Shown: positions 16,878 through 26,663, counted from the first letter of the stretch. The stretch: DNA of 64,000 bases from Pedobacter africanus (GCF_900176535.1 NZ_FWXT01000001.1:1-64000); one strand, 5' to 3'. Made by a program: numbers and translations. The notes: generated by a model from the sequence alone, not told the origin.

Positions 16878-17972
16878 CTAAGGAAATAACCTCGGCTGGT
16901 AAACATTATTTATTTTCCCCGCTCCATTTTCAAAATTGGAGAGCGAAATTCCCAGCAACCTCACACTTCTCGATGTAAAATCTATCGTCTGCAGCAGCGC
17001 CTGCACTACCTCCATCATCCTGTCAAAATCAACTATCCCCTCAGCAAAAGATTTGCTCCTGGTTAGCTGTTTAAAATCACTGAATTTCACTTTTAGCGTG
17101 ATGGTCCGCCCTGATAAATTGTTTTGTTTAATACGGTTAAAGACTACCTTTCCTATCTTCTCCAGTTCAATCTGCATCTCTCTAAGTTCGGTCAGGTCAT
17201 ACGAAAATGTGTCTTCTGCACCAATAGATTTCGTCTCCTGATTAGGTTCTACCGGGCGGTTGTCTATCCCTCTTACTATTTTATAAAAAAACCTCCCACT
17301 CTTGCCAAATAAGTTCACCAGTTCCGTTTCCGACAGTTTTTTCAGATCAGCACCGTTATGTAACCCACGCATTTTCATCTTTGCAGCAGTCACTTTCCCC
17401 ACACCATGAAACTTTTCAACCGGCAGCTGCTCAATAAAACGTTCTACTTTTGAAGGCCCAATAAAGGTTAAGCCATCCGGTTTATTGATATCTGAAGCTA
17501 TTTTGGAAACAAATTTATTGATGGATACCCCTGCCGATGCTGTCAAATGCAGTTCATCTTTTATTGCCTGCTTAATCTGCTTTGCAATGTCTATAGCAGA
17601 GCCGATCCCGAGCTTATCATCGGTCACATCCAGATAGGCCTCATCTAAGGAAAGCGGTTGGATCAGATCAGTATAGCGACGAAATATTTCCCTGATCTGC
17701 CTTGACACTTCTTTATATACTGCAAACCGGGGATAGACAAAAATAAGATGAGGGCACAATTTTATGGCCTGTTTGGAGGGCATGGCTGAATGTACCCCGT
17801 AGGCCCTTGCCTCATAACTTGCGGTGGCAACCACTCCACCCCTGCCTTCAGGTGATCCGCCCACGGCAATGGCTTTGCCCCGCAGGTCAGGATTATCCCT
17901 TTGCTCTACCGAAGCATAAAATGAATCCATATCCACATGGATAATCTTACGGTATTGGGTGCTACCTTCCAT
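16878..17972 (-). CDS. dinB: DNA polymerase IV (Y-family translesion polymerase)
   Basis: 364 residues, typical length. The catalytic palm has HVDMDSFYASVEQ (first Asp) and the conserved LSLDEAYLDVT (second acidic pair). A helix-hairpin-helix segment is visible (KFHGVGKVTAAKMK), then the little-finger domain. It ends in QPRLFP, which fits a beta-clamp binding motif. The protein copies past damaged bases at the fork. It lies upstream of the secreted basic protein gene on the same strand but with a separate terminator behind the Hc1 gene before it. Confidence 0.95.
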   Translation of the reverse strand: MEGSTQYRKIIHVDMDSFYASVEQRDNPDLRGKAIAVGGSPEGRGGVVATASYEARAYGVHSAMPSKQAIKLCPHLIFVYPRFAVYKEVSRQIREIFRRYTDLIQPLSLDEAYLDVTDDKLGIGSAIDIAKQIKQAIKDELHLTASAGVSINKFVSKIASDINKPDGLTFIGPSKVERFIEQLPVEKFHGVGKVTAAKMKMRGLHNGADLKKLSETELVNLFGKSGRFFYKIVRGIDNRPVEPNQETKSIGAEDTFSYDLTELREMQIELEKIGKVVFNRIKQNNLSGRTITLKVKFSDFKQLTRSKSFAEGIVDFDRMMEVVQALLQTIDFTSRSVRLLGISLSNFENGAGKINNVYQPRLFP

Positions 17973-17985
17973 TTATCAAGCCTAA

Positions 17986-18021
17986 ATGAGAAAGGCCCCG
18001 ATATTTCGGGGCCTTTCTCAT
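17986..18021 (-). terminator. Terminator after the histone H1-like gene
   Basis: A perfect 15-bp inverted repeat (ATGAGAAAGGCCCCG with CGGGGCCTTTCTCAT, loop of six) lies 14 bases past the stop of the small Hc1 gene and 13 bases before dinB's start. It separates the two genes. T residues lie in the 3' arm of the stem. Confidence 0.7.
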
Positions 18022-18035
18022 AAAATCAAAGATGA

Positions 18036-18212
18036 TTACTTTGCATTTTTTTTCTCAGTAATTTCAGTACGGATTTCCTGAGCAAGACCTTTTAAATCCT
18101 GCATAGCTTTACGTACCCTGGTACCAGCAGCACCATTACCTGAATTATAGAATTTGTCTGCATCAGCTTCAGCACCAGCAATTAGTTGTTTAAGTTTTGA
18201 AAATTTTTCCAT
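18036..18212 (-). CDS. Histone H1-like protein (Hc1 type), 58 residues
   Basis: From the ATG at 18212 a 58-residue frame reads MEKFSKLKQLIAGAEADADK, then GTRVRKAMQDLKGLAQEIR and a basic tail. This is the usual sequence of small Bacteroidota Hc1-like histone proteins, which bind DNA through basic helices. The frame is closed by TAA and followed by a strong terminator, so it is a separate transcription unit. It is too short for a standard gene-length cutoff. Confidence 0.85.
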   Translation of the reverse strand: MEKFSKLKQLIAGAEADADKFYNSGNGAAGTRVRKAMQDLKGLAQEIRTEITEKKNAK

Positions 18213-18325
18213 GTTTTTCTTCGTTTAAGATTTTTTAAATATAAGATATAACGTGCTAAAGTTAATAATTATTGGATTTTCACCAAATGAATATTTATAC
18301 ACATATTTTTTTGCACCAGCAGATG

Positions 18326-19183
18326 TTAAAAATAATCAGACAAAGCCCTGCTGTATTTTAACCGCAGGGTTTTATGCGCTTTGTCCCTAAGCTGCCGCAA
18401 CCGCTCCTTCCCTATACTGAATATCGCTACCATATCTTCCAGCGGGGTTGGCGCGTAGCCGTTCATTCCATAAAACAAGATCAGAATTTTTTGCTCCCGT
18501 TTGGGCAAACGACTGATCGCCCGGTTCAGGTCAATTCGTATAGATTCATCTATTGTACGATGGTCTGTATCTCTTGTGCTTTTATCCACCAGCTTATCCA
18601 TCAAGGTCAGTTTGCTTTCTCCATCCACCAGCTGGTCCAGAGAACAAGATGCAATACCTATATTCCTACAGGCTGCTACCTGTTCTTTTGTAAATCCTGT
18701 AGCCTCCGCCAGTTCTTCAATGCCAGGCAACCTTTCCAGTTTTTGCTCCAGTTTTAAACCTGCCAGATTGATTTTAGATAATGCAGCCAGCTGGTTGGCA
18801 GGCAGGCGCACCAGGCGTTTCTGTTTCGCAATAGCCGTTAATATAGCCTGACGGATCCACCATACCGCAAATGTAATGAACTTAAAGCCCATAGTAGGAT
18901 TAAAACGCTGGGCCGCGATCATCAATCCTAAATTACCTTCGCTGATCAAATCGCAAAGCCCCAGCCCTCTTCCCTCATAGTTCTTGGCAATTGAAACTAC
19001 AAAACGCAGGTTGCTCTCTATCAATTTGCCAAGTGCCTGCTGATCGCCATCACGCGCCTTGCTGCTCAACAAAATTTCCTCATTCATATTTAGCAGTTCA
19101 ATTTTACCAATATCCCTCAGATACCTTTCAACAGCATCTGAATCCCTCCTGGTAATAGACTGTGCTATCTTTAACTGTCTCAT
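18326..19183 (-). CDS. Sigma-70 family RNA polymerase sigma factor
   Basis: 285 residues. Region 1.2 (DAVERYLRDIGKIELLN), region 2 (NLRFVVSIAKNYEGRGLGLC, then GFKFITFAVWWIRQAI), region 3 and region 4 (LPKREQKILILFYGMNG, HTH near GKERLRQLRDKA) are all present, with no region 1.1. This is the short RpoD-like form used as the major sigma factor in Bacteroidota, but it differs from the usual sequence (LEDMVAIFSIGKERLRQ), so it is probably a second, alternative factor. It starts at the ATG at 19183 and is divergent from the Lrp gene. Confidence 0.9.
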   Translation of the reverse strand: MRQLKIAQSITRRDSDAVERYLRDIGKIELLNMNEEILLSSKARDGDQQALGKLIESNLRFVVSIAKNYEGRGLGLCDLISEGNLGLMIAAQRFNPTMGFKFITFAVWWIRQAILTAIAKQKRLVRLPANQLAALSKINLAGLKLEQKLERLPGIEELAEATGFTKEQVAACRNIGIASCSLDQLVDGESKLTLMDKLVDKSTRDTDHRTIDESIRIDLNRAISRLPKREQKILILFYGMNGYAPTPLEDMVAIFSIGKERLRQLRDKAHKTLRLKYSRALSDYF

Positions 19184-19366
19184 ATCATTTATGCTCCTTG
19201 TTTTTTACAAAACTCGCAAGCTAAAACTGAATAGTTGACAACTCCGTTAATTTCCGGAAAGTGTCCGGTTTTAGGCATCGTTTACCATACAACGTTTGTT
19301 TTGAATAAAAACAAACACCTTAAACAAAATAAAATTTCGTTAAGAATAAAATCACCTGTATAAATA

Positions 19367-19374
19367 TATATTTG
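19367..19374 (+). promoter_or_regulatory. -7 promoter box of the Lrp regulator gene
   Basis: TATATTTG fits the Bacteroidota -7 consensus TAnnTTTG and lies 34 bases before the Lrp ATG. No clear TTTG -33 box is seen at the right distance. A 9-bp inverted repeat (GTTTGTTTT at 19294-19302 with AAAACAAAC at 19308-19316) lies upstream and could be an operator. Confidence 0.45.
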
Positions 19375-19407
19375 ACACCAGCTAACTAACCATAAAAACT
19401 ACTACTA

Positions 19408-19896
19408 ATGACCACCCCTAACCAAACAACACCCAACCCTGATACGCTTGATTTTGAAATACTAAAGATTCTTGTACGCAATTCCAGACTGGGCAGCAAA
19501 GGAATTGGCATGCTGCTCAATCGCTCCAAATCTGTTATTGCAGAACGTATAAACCGCATGGAGGCAAATGGCATCATTAAAAACTATGTCGCCATTGCCG
19601 ACCATAAAAAATTAAATAGTTTGTTCATCAGCTGTATACTTGTACGGGTAAAAGACCATTCTTCGCAGGCACTCGATCTTTTCAAGCATAGCGTATCAGA
19701 TTTTGAAGAAGTTCTGGAATGCCTCCATATTACCGGACATTTCGATTTTTACATTAAAGCAGTGGTAGAACACATGGCCTCCTTCAACTATTTCCTCACT
19801 GAAAAGCTGGGCTATCTACCCAACCTGGCCGAAGTAAAATCATTACCTGTAATTGATGAAGTAAAAAGAGAAGTACTTTATCCCGTATTTAATTAA
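19408..19896 (+). CDS. Lrp/AsnC family transcriptional regulator
   Basis: 162 residues. The N-terminal winged helix reads TLDFEILKILVRNSRLGSKG with the recognition helix in SKSVIAERINRMEANGII. The C-terminal RAM/ligand domain has ITGHFDFYIKAVVEHM. It binds DNA as a dimer or octamer, usually with an amino acid as ligand. Divergent from the sigma-70 gene and convergent with the susCD locus; its partner promoter is likely in the 224-base divergent gap. Confidence 0.85.
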   Translation: MTTPNQTTPNPDTLDFEILKILVRNSRLGSKGIGMLLNRSKSVIAERINRMEANGIIKNYVAIADHKKLNSLFISCILVRVKDHSSQALDLFKHSVSDFEEVLECLHITGHFDFYIKAVVEHMASFNYFLTEKLGYLPNLAEVKSLPVIDEVKREVLYPVFN

Positions 19897-19924
19897 AAAA
19901 GCGCACAGCATGACGCTGTGCGCT
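19895..19924 (-). terminator. Terminator of the susC/susD operon
   Basis: AGCGCACAGC at 19900-19909 pairs with GCTGTGCGCT at 19915-19924. On the minus strand the stem is followed by six T. It lies 36 bases past the susD-like stop and ends the minus-strand operon. It also sits at the convergent end of the Lrp gene. Confidence 0.8.
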
Positions 19925-19959
19925 CAGATTCTGCCTTCTATACTCAGGCCGTGTACAAA

Positions 19960-21552
19960 TTAATTGTAATTCGGGTTTTGTGTCATCTGCGGATTTGCCA
20001 GTATTTCCTTTTGCGGTATAGGCCAAACCATATCCCTGTTGGCTTTAGCCGATCTCACTTCAACATTTACAGGCTGGTTTGTTGCAGGATCTACCGCACC
20101 ATAAACCTGACCGTTCATCACTTCTTCAAATATCCCCCATCTCCTGATGTCGTAATAACGTACGCCTTCAAAGGCCAGTTCAATGCGCCGCTCGCGTCTT
20201 ACCAATTCCCTCAGTTTTTCCTGGGTATTGTACACAGCAACGTTCACGTTAGGCATCCCGGCCCTGTTCCTGATTTCATTTAAATACTTTACTACATCGG
20301 GATTGCCGTAATCTCCCGTTTCAATCAAACATTCTACATAGTTCAACAATACTTCTGCATAGCGCATAATCATGTAATCAAGCGTTCTTGTTCCGGTCTT
20401 ATCTTTAGGGTCCAGGTACTTATTCACCCAAAAACCAGTAGCAGTTGCATTTTGGTTTCCTATTTTATCCATACTCGATCCTGCAAAGGGATTTAGCACT
20501 ACTCCCGTATAGGTTGTCCCGGGTAATATAATAGAAGCCAGCATCCTTGGGTCCCTGTTGTTGCGGTAATTCGGATCTTTGGTATAGATTGCAACAGAAT
20601 CGGGGCCTAGCTCTGCAAGAGTTTTACCCTGCTTTGTTTCATAAGCATTCACGATAGAGGCTGTTGGCGAGACCACGGTCTTACCACCGGTACCCAGCGG
20701 GGCAAAAGTAAGCCATTGGTTCCCGCTGGTATTTTCCCTGAAAAAAATACGCTCATTATTAATTTCACCGGTATAAAGGAATAGGTCTGCATAACTTGCT
20801 TTAACATTGGTGCTTTTGCGCAAACTATAGTCCCCCATATCTATGATCTTTTTTGCCGCGCTTTTTGCCAGCTCATAATCCTTGTTATAAAGCGCATATT
20901 TTGAGATCAGCCCCCAGCAAGTGGCAGCAGACATCCGCTTTAAATCGGCATTGTCCACATACTTGTTCGGAAGATGGCCATTACTTGCGCAATCAGTCAG
21001 TTCCGCAATCACAAAATCATAAACCTCTTTTGCTGTATTTCTTGGCAAATAACTTCCTTCGGTGCTTACCGATTGCTTCATGATGGTTATTCCGCCAAAA
21101 AACATCGATAATTCCATATGGTAATAAGCCCTCAATGCCCTTGCCTCATAAGGATACCTGTTTTTAATGTCCTCATTGGTGATATAGGCTTTACCCATAT
21201 TCTCCAGGAAACGGTTCGCCCTTCTGATATCGCGATAATCATCATCCCAAATTCCGGTCCCAACTGCCCAGTTGGGACCCTGTATTCCTTTGGTATAAGA
21301 TTCATAGTCGCCCCTGGTACTTTGTCTGGCCACGGCATTGTCACTCATTGCATCCAAAAACATCAGCTGCCGGCCTGAAGCACCATCCGGTATTCCGGCA
21401 TATACAGAATTCAGCGCTCCCGTTACATTGGCTTCCGTGTTCCACCATATTTCATCATAAACATCCGTAGGATGGTCGTGGGTAAGGTATTTTTCGCAGC
21501 CTGAAAATACAACCAGGCTTGCCGCACATACGATATAGAAAATCTTTTTCAT
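19960..21552 (-). CDS. SusD/RagB family outer-membrane nutrient-binding lipoprotein
   Basis: About 530 residues from the ATG at 21552. An in-frame start at 21576 overlaps susC and would place extra residues before the signal, so 21552 is better. The signal is a lipoprotein type (MKKIFYIVCAASLVVFSGC). The SusD fold shows in the N-terminal TPR-like part (YLTHDHPTDVYDEIWWNTEA) and the C-terminal pattern NEIRNRAGMPNVNV, RRERRIELAFEGVRYYDIRRW. It caps the SusC barrel and binds the sugar before import. It follows susC by 10 bases in the operon with FecR and ECF sigma. Confidence 0.95.
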   Translation of the reverse strand: MKKIFYIVCAASLVVFSGCEKYLTHDHPTDVYDEIWWNTEANVTGALNSVYAGIPDGASGRQLMFLDAMSDNAVARQSTRGDYESYTKGIQGPNWAVGTGIWDDDYRDIRRANRFLENMGKAYITNEDIKNRYPYEARALRAYYHMELSMFFGGITIMKQSVSTEGSYLPRNTAKEVYDFVIAELTDCASNGHLPNKYVDNADLKRMSAATCWGLISKYALYNKDYELAKSAAKKIIDMGDYSLRKSTNVKASYADLFLYTGEINNERIFFRENTSGNQWLTFAPLGTGGKTVVSPTASIVNAYETKQGKTLAELGPDSVAIYTKDPNYRNNRDPRMLASIILPGTTYTGVVLNPFAGSSMDKIGNQNATATGFWVNKYLDPKDKTGTRTLDYMIMRYAEVLLNYVECLIETGDYGNPDVVKYLNEIRNRAGMPNVNVAVYNTQEKLRELVRRERRIELAFEGVRYYDIRRWGIFEEVMNGQVYGAVDPATNQPVNVEVRSAKANRDMVWPIPQKEILANPQMTQNPNYN

Positions 21553-21562
21553 CTTCAATGAA

Positions 21563-24500
21563 TTAAAATTTAACATTAAAACCTATTGTATATAGTTTTA
21601 CAATTCCATAAGTCCATTGATAGCCACGACTTTCAGGATCCGTAATTTTAACAGAAGTAAAAGTAAAAGGGTTCTGGGCATTGAAATATGCTCTGATTGC
21701 ACTTACACCCAGCCTTTTTGCCATAAGCGGTTTAAAATTATAACCCAGCTGTACAAACTTTACCCTAAGATAGGCAGCGTTCTGAAACCAGAAATCCGAC
21801 GAAACTTTATTATTGGCAGGTGCAATAGACAATCTCGGGAAACGTGCATCTGTACGCTCCGGTGTCCAGTAGTGATCTGCATAATAAGTAGTAGGTATCC
21901 CGCCATCGGCACTGAAATCCAAAGGCTGTGCAAACATGCCATACAAAACAGCATCATTATTGCCCACGCCCTGAAATAGCGCTTCAACATCCAGGTTTTT
22001 ATAAGCCACCCTCAGGTTGGCAAAATAGTTCAGCCTCGGTATTGGGTTCCCAATTACCCCCTGGTCTTCAGCGCCAATCACATTGTCATTGTTCAGGTCC
22101 AGGTATTTGATGTCTCCGGGCTTTGCATTTGGCAGCACCGGGATCAGCGGCTGACCGTTTCCATCAAAATCGCTTTGCTGCAGCAAACCATTGGTCTTAT
22201 AACCATAAATGCTGTTGATGCTCGAACCAACCTGTGTAATTACGGTCGGGCTTATAATAGAGCCTCCCCGCAGCTTAAGCACTTCATTTTTATTGTACGA
22301 CAGTCCGGGTCTGAACGACAGGCTCAGGTGCTCACCAATCCTTTCATTGTAATTTACAGACGCTTCCCAGCCTTTATTCGATACCTCACCGGCATTCACC
22401 GGCACGTCAGCCTCAAACCCTCCAACCAAAGGCAGCACAGGAAAAAGAATGATGTCATTGGTTTTCTTATCGTAATAATCAAAGGTAAGTTCCAGCTTAT
22501 TGTTCTTTAGCAGCCCCAGGTCCAGACCAATGTCCAGCATATTTACGGATTCCCAGGTGATGTTCGGGTTTCCATAGGTAGTTTCCACACCACTGCTGCT
22601 GTTGATCAGGGTCTGGTATTTGTACAGCCCGATATTGTCATTGCCAAGTTTTCCGTAAGAAGCCCTTAATTTCAGGTTGTTGATGATTTTTGATCCCGCC
22701 AAAAAGTTCTCATTGTGCAGGTTCCAACCCAAAGCAACCGATGGAAAAACACCAAATTTATTTCCCGGTCCAAAACGGGATGAGCCGTCGGTACGTACCG
22801 TACCTTCCAGCAAATACCTGTCTTTATAAGAATAGTTCAGTTTGGCATAGCCAGACACCATAGAAAACACATCCCAGGAGCCGCTGTTCGTTTCTTCCTG
22901 AGAATAGCCGGCCAAAGCAAAGATTCTGTGGTCATTAATATTCAGGGTATAATCCAGGGTCGTTCCTACATAGTAATAAGTGGTCCTTGCAAGTGTAGTT
23001 GCCCTTTGCAGGGTCCAGGTCCTCAGCAAATTTCCCGTAAAGTAATCAAAATGGTTAAAATTCTCCCGGGTATCCCGGCTTACATCACTGTTTAACCTGA
23101 AGCTAAATTGCCCCCTAAGGTTCAACCCCTTTGCCATTTCCCATCTTGGCTGAAGGTTGATGCTCGTTTGTCCGAATTCAAATGCACGCGTGCCCCCTAC
23201 TTCTGCATAGGCAAGCGGGTTTACAATATCTACGTGCTGCCCATAAAATACGCGCCCGTCTTTCAACGGAAATTTCGGAATTACGGTCGGTGGCACCCGG
23301 TACATATCTTCCAAAAGCCGGTTTCCGGTATTGCCCGATGCACTTGGCCTGTTGGGCTGCTGGGTATTCCTTCTTATCGCCAAAAGGTCAAGGTTTACCT
23401 GGAACTTATCGCTTAAGGAAATGGTGGTATTGGCGCGGATGTTAAACCTTTTCATATCACTAAGGGGAATGATCCCTTTCTGGTAAGTATAGTTCCCTGT
23501 CAGCGCAAACCTGGCAATATTACTCCCGCCGCTTAAAGAAAGCGAATTGCTGGTAATCGGGGCGGCGTTGTCTATCAGCATATCCAGCCAATTAGTATTG
23601 GCATAAGCCAGGGTCGGATTGGCCACCGGGTCCATCCCATTACGGGTATTGTCTATCTGTTCCTGCGTAAAAGGCAAGGCATTTGTTGGGTTATTGTTAA
23701 AACTGGCCTCATTATACATACGCATATAGGTAGGTGCATCCACCGTTTCCGGTAAAGTGGAAGAGCGCTGTACACCATAATAGCCATCATAAGTGATCGC
23801 GATCTCACCGGCAACGCCCCTCTTGGTGGTAACCACAATAACGCCGTTTGCCCCTCTCGATCCATAACTTGCAGCCGCCGCAGCATCTTTCAATACCGTC
23901 ACGCTTTCTACAGTTACCGGATCAATATGGTTCATGTCCATCGGGATCCCGTCAACCAGAACAAGCGGATCTGAATTTCCCAGGGTACTGATACCCCGTA
24001 TCTTTATGGTAGCCGCATCACCGCCCGGCAAGCCAGAGCCCTGCGAAACATTTATCCCTGTTACCCCGCCCTGTAAGGATTGCGAAAGCGTAGTAATGGG
24101 TTTACCTTCTATATTAGACTTTACATTTAAGGTAGCCAGTGAGCTTGCAATGTGTTTCTTTTGCTGTTCGTTCATTCCCACCACAACGATCTCGTTCAAT
24201 GCAGATACATTTTCTTTAAGCGATACGTTGAGGCTTCGGTCGGCCTTAACAACCGTATATTCAAAACTCAGGAAACTGATCATAGAAAATACCAGCACAT
24301 CGCCTTTTTTGGCTTTTATGGTAAAATAACCATCACCGTCTGTAGTGGCACCGGTAGCAGAACCTTTTATCCTGATACTCACCCCAGGTAACGCTGAAGG
24401 CGGCTCATGCGTATCATATACGCGTCCTCTAATGGTCAGCAGGCTATCCTGTATACTGTTTTCGGTTCTTTCCTTGGCAAAAATCACAATCTGACGGCCC

Positions 24501-24841
24501 GAAACCGTATAAGTAAGCCCACTTTCTTTCAAAGCCTTATCTAAAATCTCTTTTATGGTTTTATTGTTTAGTTTAAGGTTTAGCTCTTCATACCTGTTCA
24601 GTTTAATGAAATCGTCTTTATAAATGATTAAGTAATCGCTCTGCTTTTGAATCTGCTGAAATAAGTCCGGTAAATTCCCTCTGATCAGGTCTATGTTCAT
24701 CCGAACCTGGGCTTTAGTATTGGCATAAGCGGTCATCATTCCCATCCATAATAAAACCATTGTTACTTTCATAGTTCTTATTATTTTAGTTTTGAGCCTT
24801 AAATAGAATGCATGAGGTTCACATACATGAAGTTTTTTCAT
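21563..24841 (-). CDS. SusC/RagA TonB-dependent outer-membrane transporter (STN domain type)
   Basis: 1092 residues. A long signal region is followed by an STN domain (DLIRGNLPDLFQQIQKQSDY), which talks to the FecR anti-sigma, then a carboxypeptidase-regulatory domain (RGRVYDTHEPPSALPGVSIR), a plug (NEIVVVGMNEQQKKHIASSL, then VTVLKDAAAAASYGSRGANG) and a 22-strand barrel ending in LYTIGFNVKF. It imports large sugars with SusD using TonB energy. The STN domain and the upstream FecR and ECF sigma genes mean it probably also reports substrate to the sigma factor. Confidence 0.95.
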   Translation of the reverse strand: MKKLHVCEPHAFYLRLKTKIIRTMKVTMVLLWMGMMTAYANTKAQVRMNIDLIRGNLPDLFQQIQKQSDYLIIYKDDFIKLNRYEELNLKLNNKTIKEILDKALKESGLTYTVSGRQIVIFAKERTENSIQDSLLTIRGRVYDTHEPPSALPGVSIRIKGSATGATTDGDGYFTIKAKKGDVLVFSMISFLSFEYTVVKADRSLNVSLKENVSALNEIVVVGMNEQQKKHIASSLATLNVKSNIEGKPITTLSQSLQGGVTGINVSQGSGLPGGDAATIKIRGISTLGNSDPLVLVDGIPMDMNHIDPVTVESVTVLKDAAAAASYGSRGANGVIVVTTKRGVAGEIAITYDGYYGVQRSSTLPETVDAPTYMRMYNEASFNNNPTNALPFTQEQIDNTRNGMDPVANPTLAYANTNWLDMLIDNAAPITSNSLSLSGGSNIARFALTGNYTYQKGIIPLSDMKRFNIRANTTISLSDKFQVNLDLLAIRRNTQQPNRPSASGNTGNRLLEDMYRVPPTVIPKFPLKDGRVFYGQHVDIVNPLAYAEVGGTRAFEFGQTSINLQPRWEMAKGLNLRGQFSFRLNSDVSRDTRENFNHFDYFTGNLLRTWTLQRATTLARTTYYYVGTTLDYTLNINDHRIFALAGYSQEETNSGSWDVFSMVSGYAKLNYSYKDRYLLEGTVRTDGSSRFGPGNKFGVFPSVALGWNLHNENFLAGSKIINNLKLRASYGKLGNDNIGLYKYQTLINSSSGVETTYGNPNITWESVNMLDIGLDLGLLKNNKLELTFDYYDKKTNDIILFPVLPLVGGFEADVPVNAGEVSNKGWEASVNYNERIGEHLSLSFRPGLSYNKNEVLKLRGGSIISPTVITQVGSSINSIYGYKTNGLLQQSDFDGNGQPLIPVLPNAKPGDIKYLDLNNDNVIGAEDQGVIGNPIPRLNYFANLRVAYKNLDVEALFQGVGNNDAVLYGMFAQPLDFSADGGIPTTYYADHYWTPERTDARFPRLSIAPANNKVSSDFWFQNAAYLRVKFVQLGYNFKPLMAKRLGVSAIRAYFNAQNPFTFTSVKITDPESRGYQWTYGIVKLYTIGFNVKF

Positions 24842-24888
24842 ATTTTTGTTAATGAGTTAAATAATAGCTTGAATTGGTTATTGTTTGG

Positions 24889-24910
24889 AGGAGATGTTGG
24901 CGCATCTCCT
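24889..24910 (-). promoter_or_regulatory. Hairpin between FecR and susC
   Basis: AGGAGATG at 24889-24896 pairs with CATCTCCT at 24903-24910. It sits in the 83-base gap between the anti-sigma and the transporter gene. It has no T run on the operon strand, so it is an RNA-processing or protection hairpin rather than a strong terminator. A similar hairpin lies in the same place in the locus at 62.6 kb. Confidence 0.4.
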
Positions 24911-24924
24911 TTTTTCATCAATAG

Positions 24925-26004
24925 TTAGCGTTTTCTCAGTTCCACCCTCCTTTCTGCACTATTGTATACATAAGACGTTCCCGAAAATAAAACCTTCAAT
25001 ACATCCTCTGCCGCACGCTGAAAATAGAGTGTACCAGAAAAGGTTTCGCTCAGGTCGAGCCCCTGTGTACCGATCTCAATACGATAATATCTTGCTACCT
25101 TCTGTACAATTTCTTCGAGTGATTCCTGTTCAACATGCAACAAGCCCTCCTTCCAGGATTCAAACTCTGCTGTCTTTACTTCCGCAATCTGAAGCTTATT
25201 TGCTTTAAGATCATAACTGATCTGCTGACCGGGAACCAGTTTCTTCTCCACTTTATTTAACCAGTTGCCTGTCGAAAAAGAGATGCTTCCCTTAACCAGA
25301 ACAGCATAATTCTTTTCGCTTTTCGCATCCGAGCTCACGTAAAACTCGGTTCCTAAAACCTTAATGTCCATATTACCGGCCCTTACATAAAATGGATGTG
25401 CTTTATCGTGCGTTACATCAAAATAGGCTTCGCCCTCTAAATAAACCTCCCTGCTGTCACCCGAAAAAACAACCGGATAAATCAGCCTGGAACCAGAATT
25501 CAGCCATACTTTCGTACCATCAGGGAGTTTAATTACCGAACGCTGGGCATCCCCAACCACCAGGGTATTAAAATCGTTGGTCGTAATGATGTTCTCCTCT
25601 TCATTTACGGTGCCGGATGCCTGAAGCTGTCCTTTTATTGCTGTCTTATTCAGCACTGCACTCTTCCTGGTCACATTTTGTGCAGCAAATTCCATCAGCT
25701 TATGTGTAGGTGTATGTTGCTGGTATTGCCACATGCCTATACCCAGTACAGCAAACAAAACTGCCGCTGCCTGCAGGTATAGTTTCCAGGTGTGCCGCTT
25801 AGGTTTAGCTGCTGCCTCCTGCTCAATCCGCTCCCACAGGCCCGCTGCCTCCAGCGCCGTCAATTTCTCTCCACCGGCATTTTTTACAGCTGCCTTGATT
25901 TCTTCGCCAAGCTCCCGCTCGCTGTCAGAAACCAGGTGTTCCTTTCCCTCCGGAATACCGCCCGATAAAAAATCTTCAGCTTTATAATTGTTCTTTGAAT
26001 CCAT
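24925..26004 (-). CDS. FecR family anti-sigma factor
   Basis: 359 residues. A cytoplasmic N-terminus binds the sigma factor. One membrane span is visible at about residues 75-95 (LYLQAAAVLFAVLGIGMW). The periplasmic FecR core has VIKLPDGTKVWLNSGSRLIY and GEAYFDVTHDKAHPFYVRAG, and the DUF4974-type C-terminus follows (EIVQKVARYYRIEIG). It senses the STN domain of SusC and releases ECF sigma. It lies between the ECF sigma gene and susC. Confidence 0.92.
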   Translation of the reverse strand: MDSKNNYKAEDFLSGGIPEGKEHLVSDSERELGEEIKAAVKNAGGEKLTALEAAGLWERIEQEAAAKPKRHTWKLYLQAAAVLFAVLGIGMWQYQQHTPTHKLMEFAAQNVTRKSAVLNKTAIKGQLQASGTVNEEENIITTNDFNTLVVGDAQRSVIKLPDGTKVWLNSGSRLIYPVVFSGDSREVYLEGEAYFDVTHDKAHPFYVRAGNMDIKVLGTEFYVSSDAKSEKNYAVLVKGSISFSTGNWLNKVEKKLVPGQQISYDLKANKLQIAEVKTAEFESWKEGLLHVEQESLEEIVQKVARYYRIEIGTQGLDLSETFSGTLYFQRAAEDVLKVLFSGTSYVYNSAERRVELRKR

Positions 26005-26093
26005 TTATACACTTTATAGTGTATACAGAGTGAGGAACCCCGATTTTATAGACGATTATTTTAAAAAAAACAAAAATCTCTTCCTGATGCATT

Positions 26094-26663
26094 TCAGGCC
26101 AGTATTTTATAGAGATGTTTCACTACCATACGCTCCCTCAACTGCTTTACACCACGGTACACCAGGGTACGGCAGGTCTCCAGTGAAACGTTCATCACCG
26201 CTGCTATCTCTTCATATTCCAGTTCAGAATTAAACCGCAGGTAAAGGGCTTCTTTCTGCCTGCTGGGCAACAACTCCAGCTGTTTGTTCAGCTTCAGCAA
26301 AAGCGCCGATTCCCGCTCGTCCTGAATGATCTGTTCTTCGGCATTACCAGAAAGTAAAAAAGGCACTTCAAAACTATGATTGGCCTCTGCTGCCTGTTTC
26401 TTTAGCACCAGGCAAATCTTACGCTTAAGTGAAGTAAAAAGATAGGATTTTACATTTACCTCTGGGGCCAAAGTTTTACGGTATTTAAACAGGTCTACAA
26501 ACAAATCCTGTATCCCATCCTTCACCAGTTCCCCATCTTCGGTAAACCTCAAACCAAAAGCATACAGCACATCAACAAATTGTTTATACAGCGAATTCAG
26601 GGACTCCGTATCCCCGTTAATGAATGAAGTCCATAAATCTCTATCTGTTTCTCTAAACATCAT
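26094..26663 (-). CDS. ECF (sigma-70 group IV) RNA polymerase sigma factor
   Basis: 189 residues with region 2 (LWTSFINGDTESLNSLYKQF, then DGIQDLFVDLFKYR) and region 4 (LPSRQKEALYLRFNSELEYE, HTH at EEIAAVMNVSLETCRTLV). It directs transcription of the susCD operon under FecR control. It is followed by fecR after 89 bases. It starts at the ATG at 26663, where two ATG codons stand in line. Confidence 0.92.
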   Translation of the reverse strand: MMFRETDRDLWTSFINGDTESLNSLYKQFVDVLYAFGLRFTEDGELVKDGIQDLFVDLFKYRKTLAPEVNVKSYLFTSLKRKICLVLKKQAAEANHSFEVPFLLSGNAEEQIIQDERESALLLKLNKQLELLPSRQKEALYLRFNSELEYEEIAAVMNVSLETCRTLVYRGVKQLRERMVVKHLYKILA

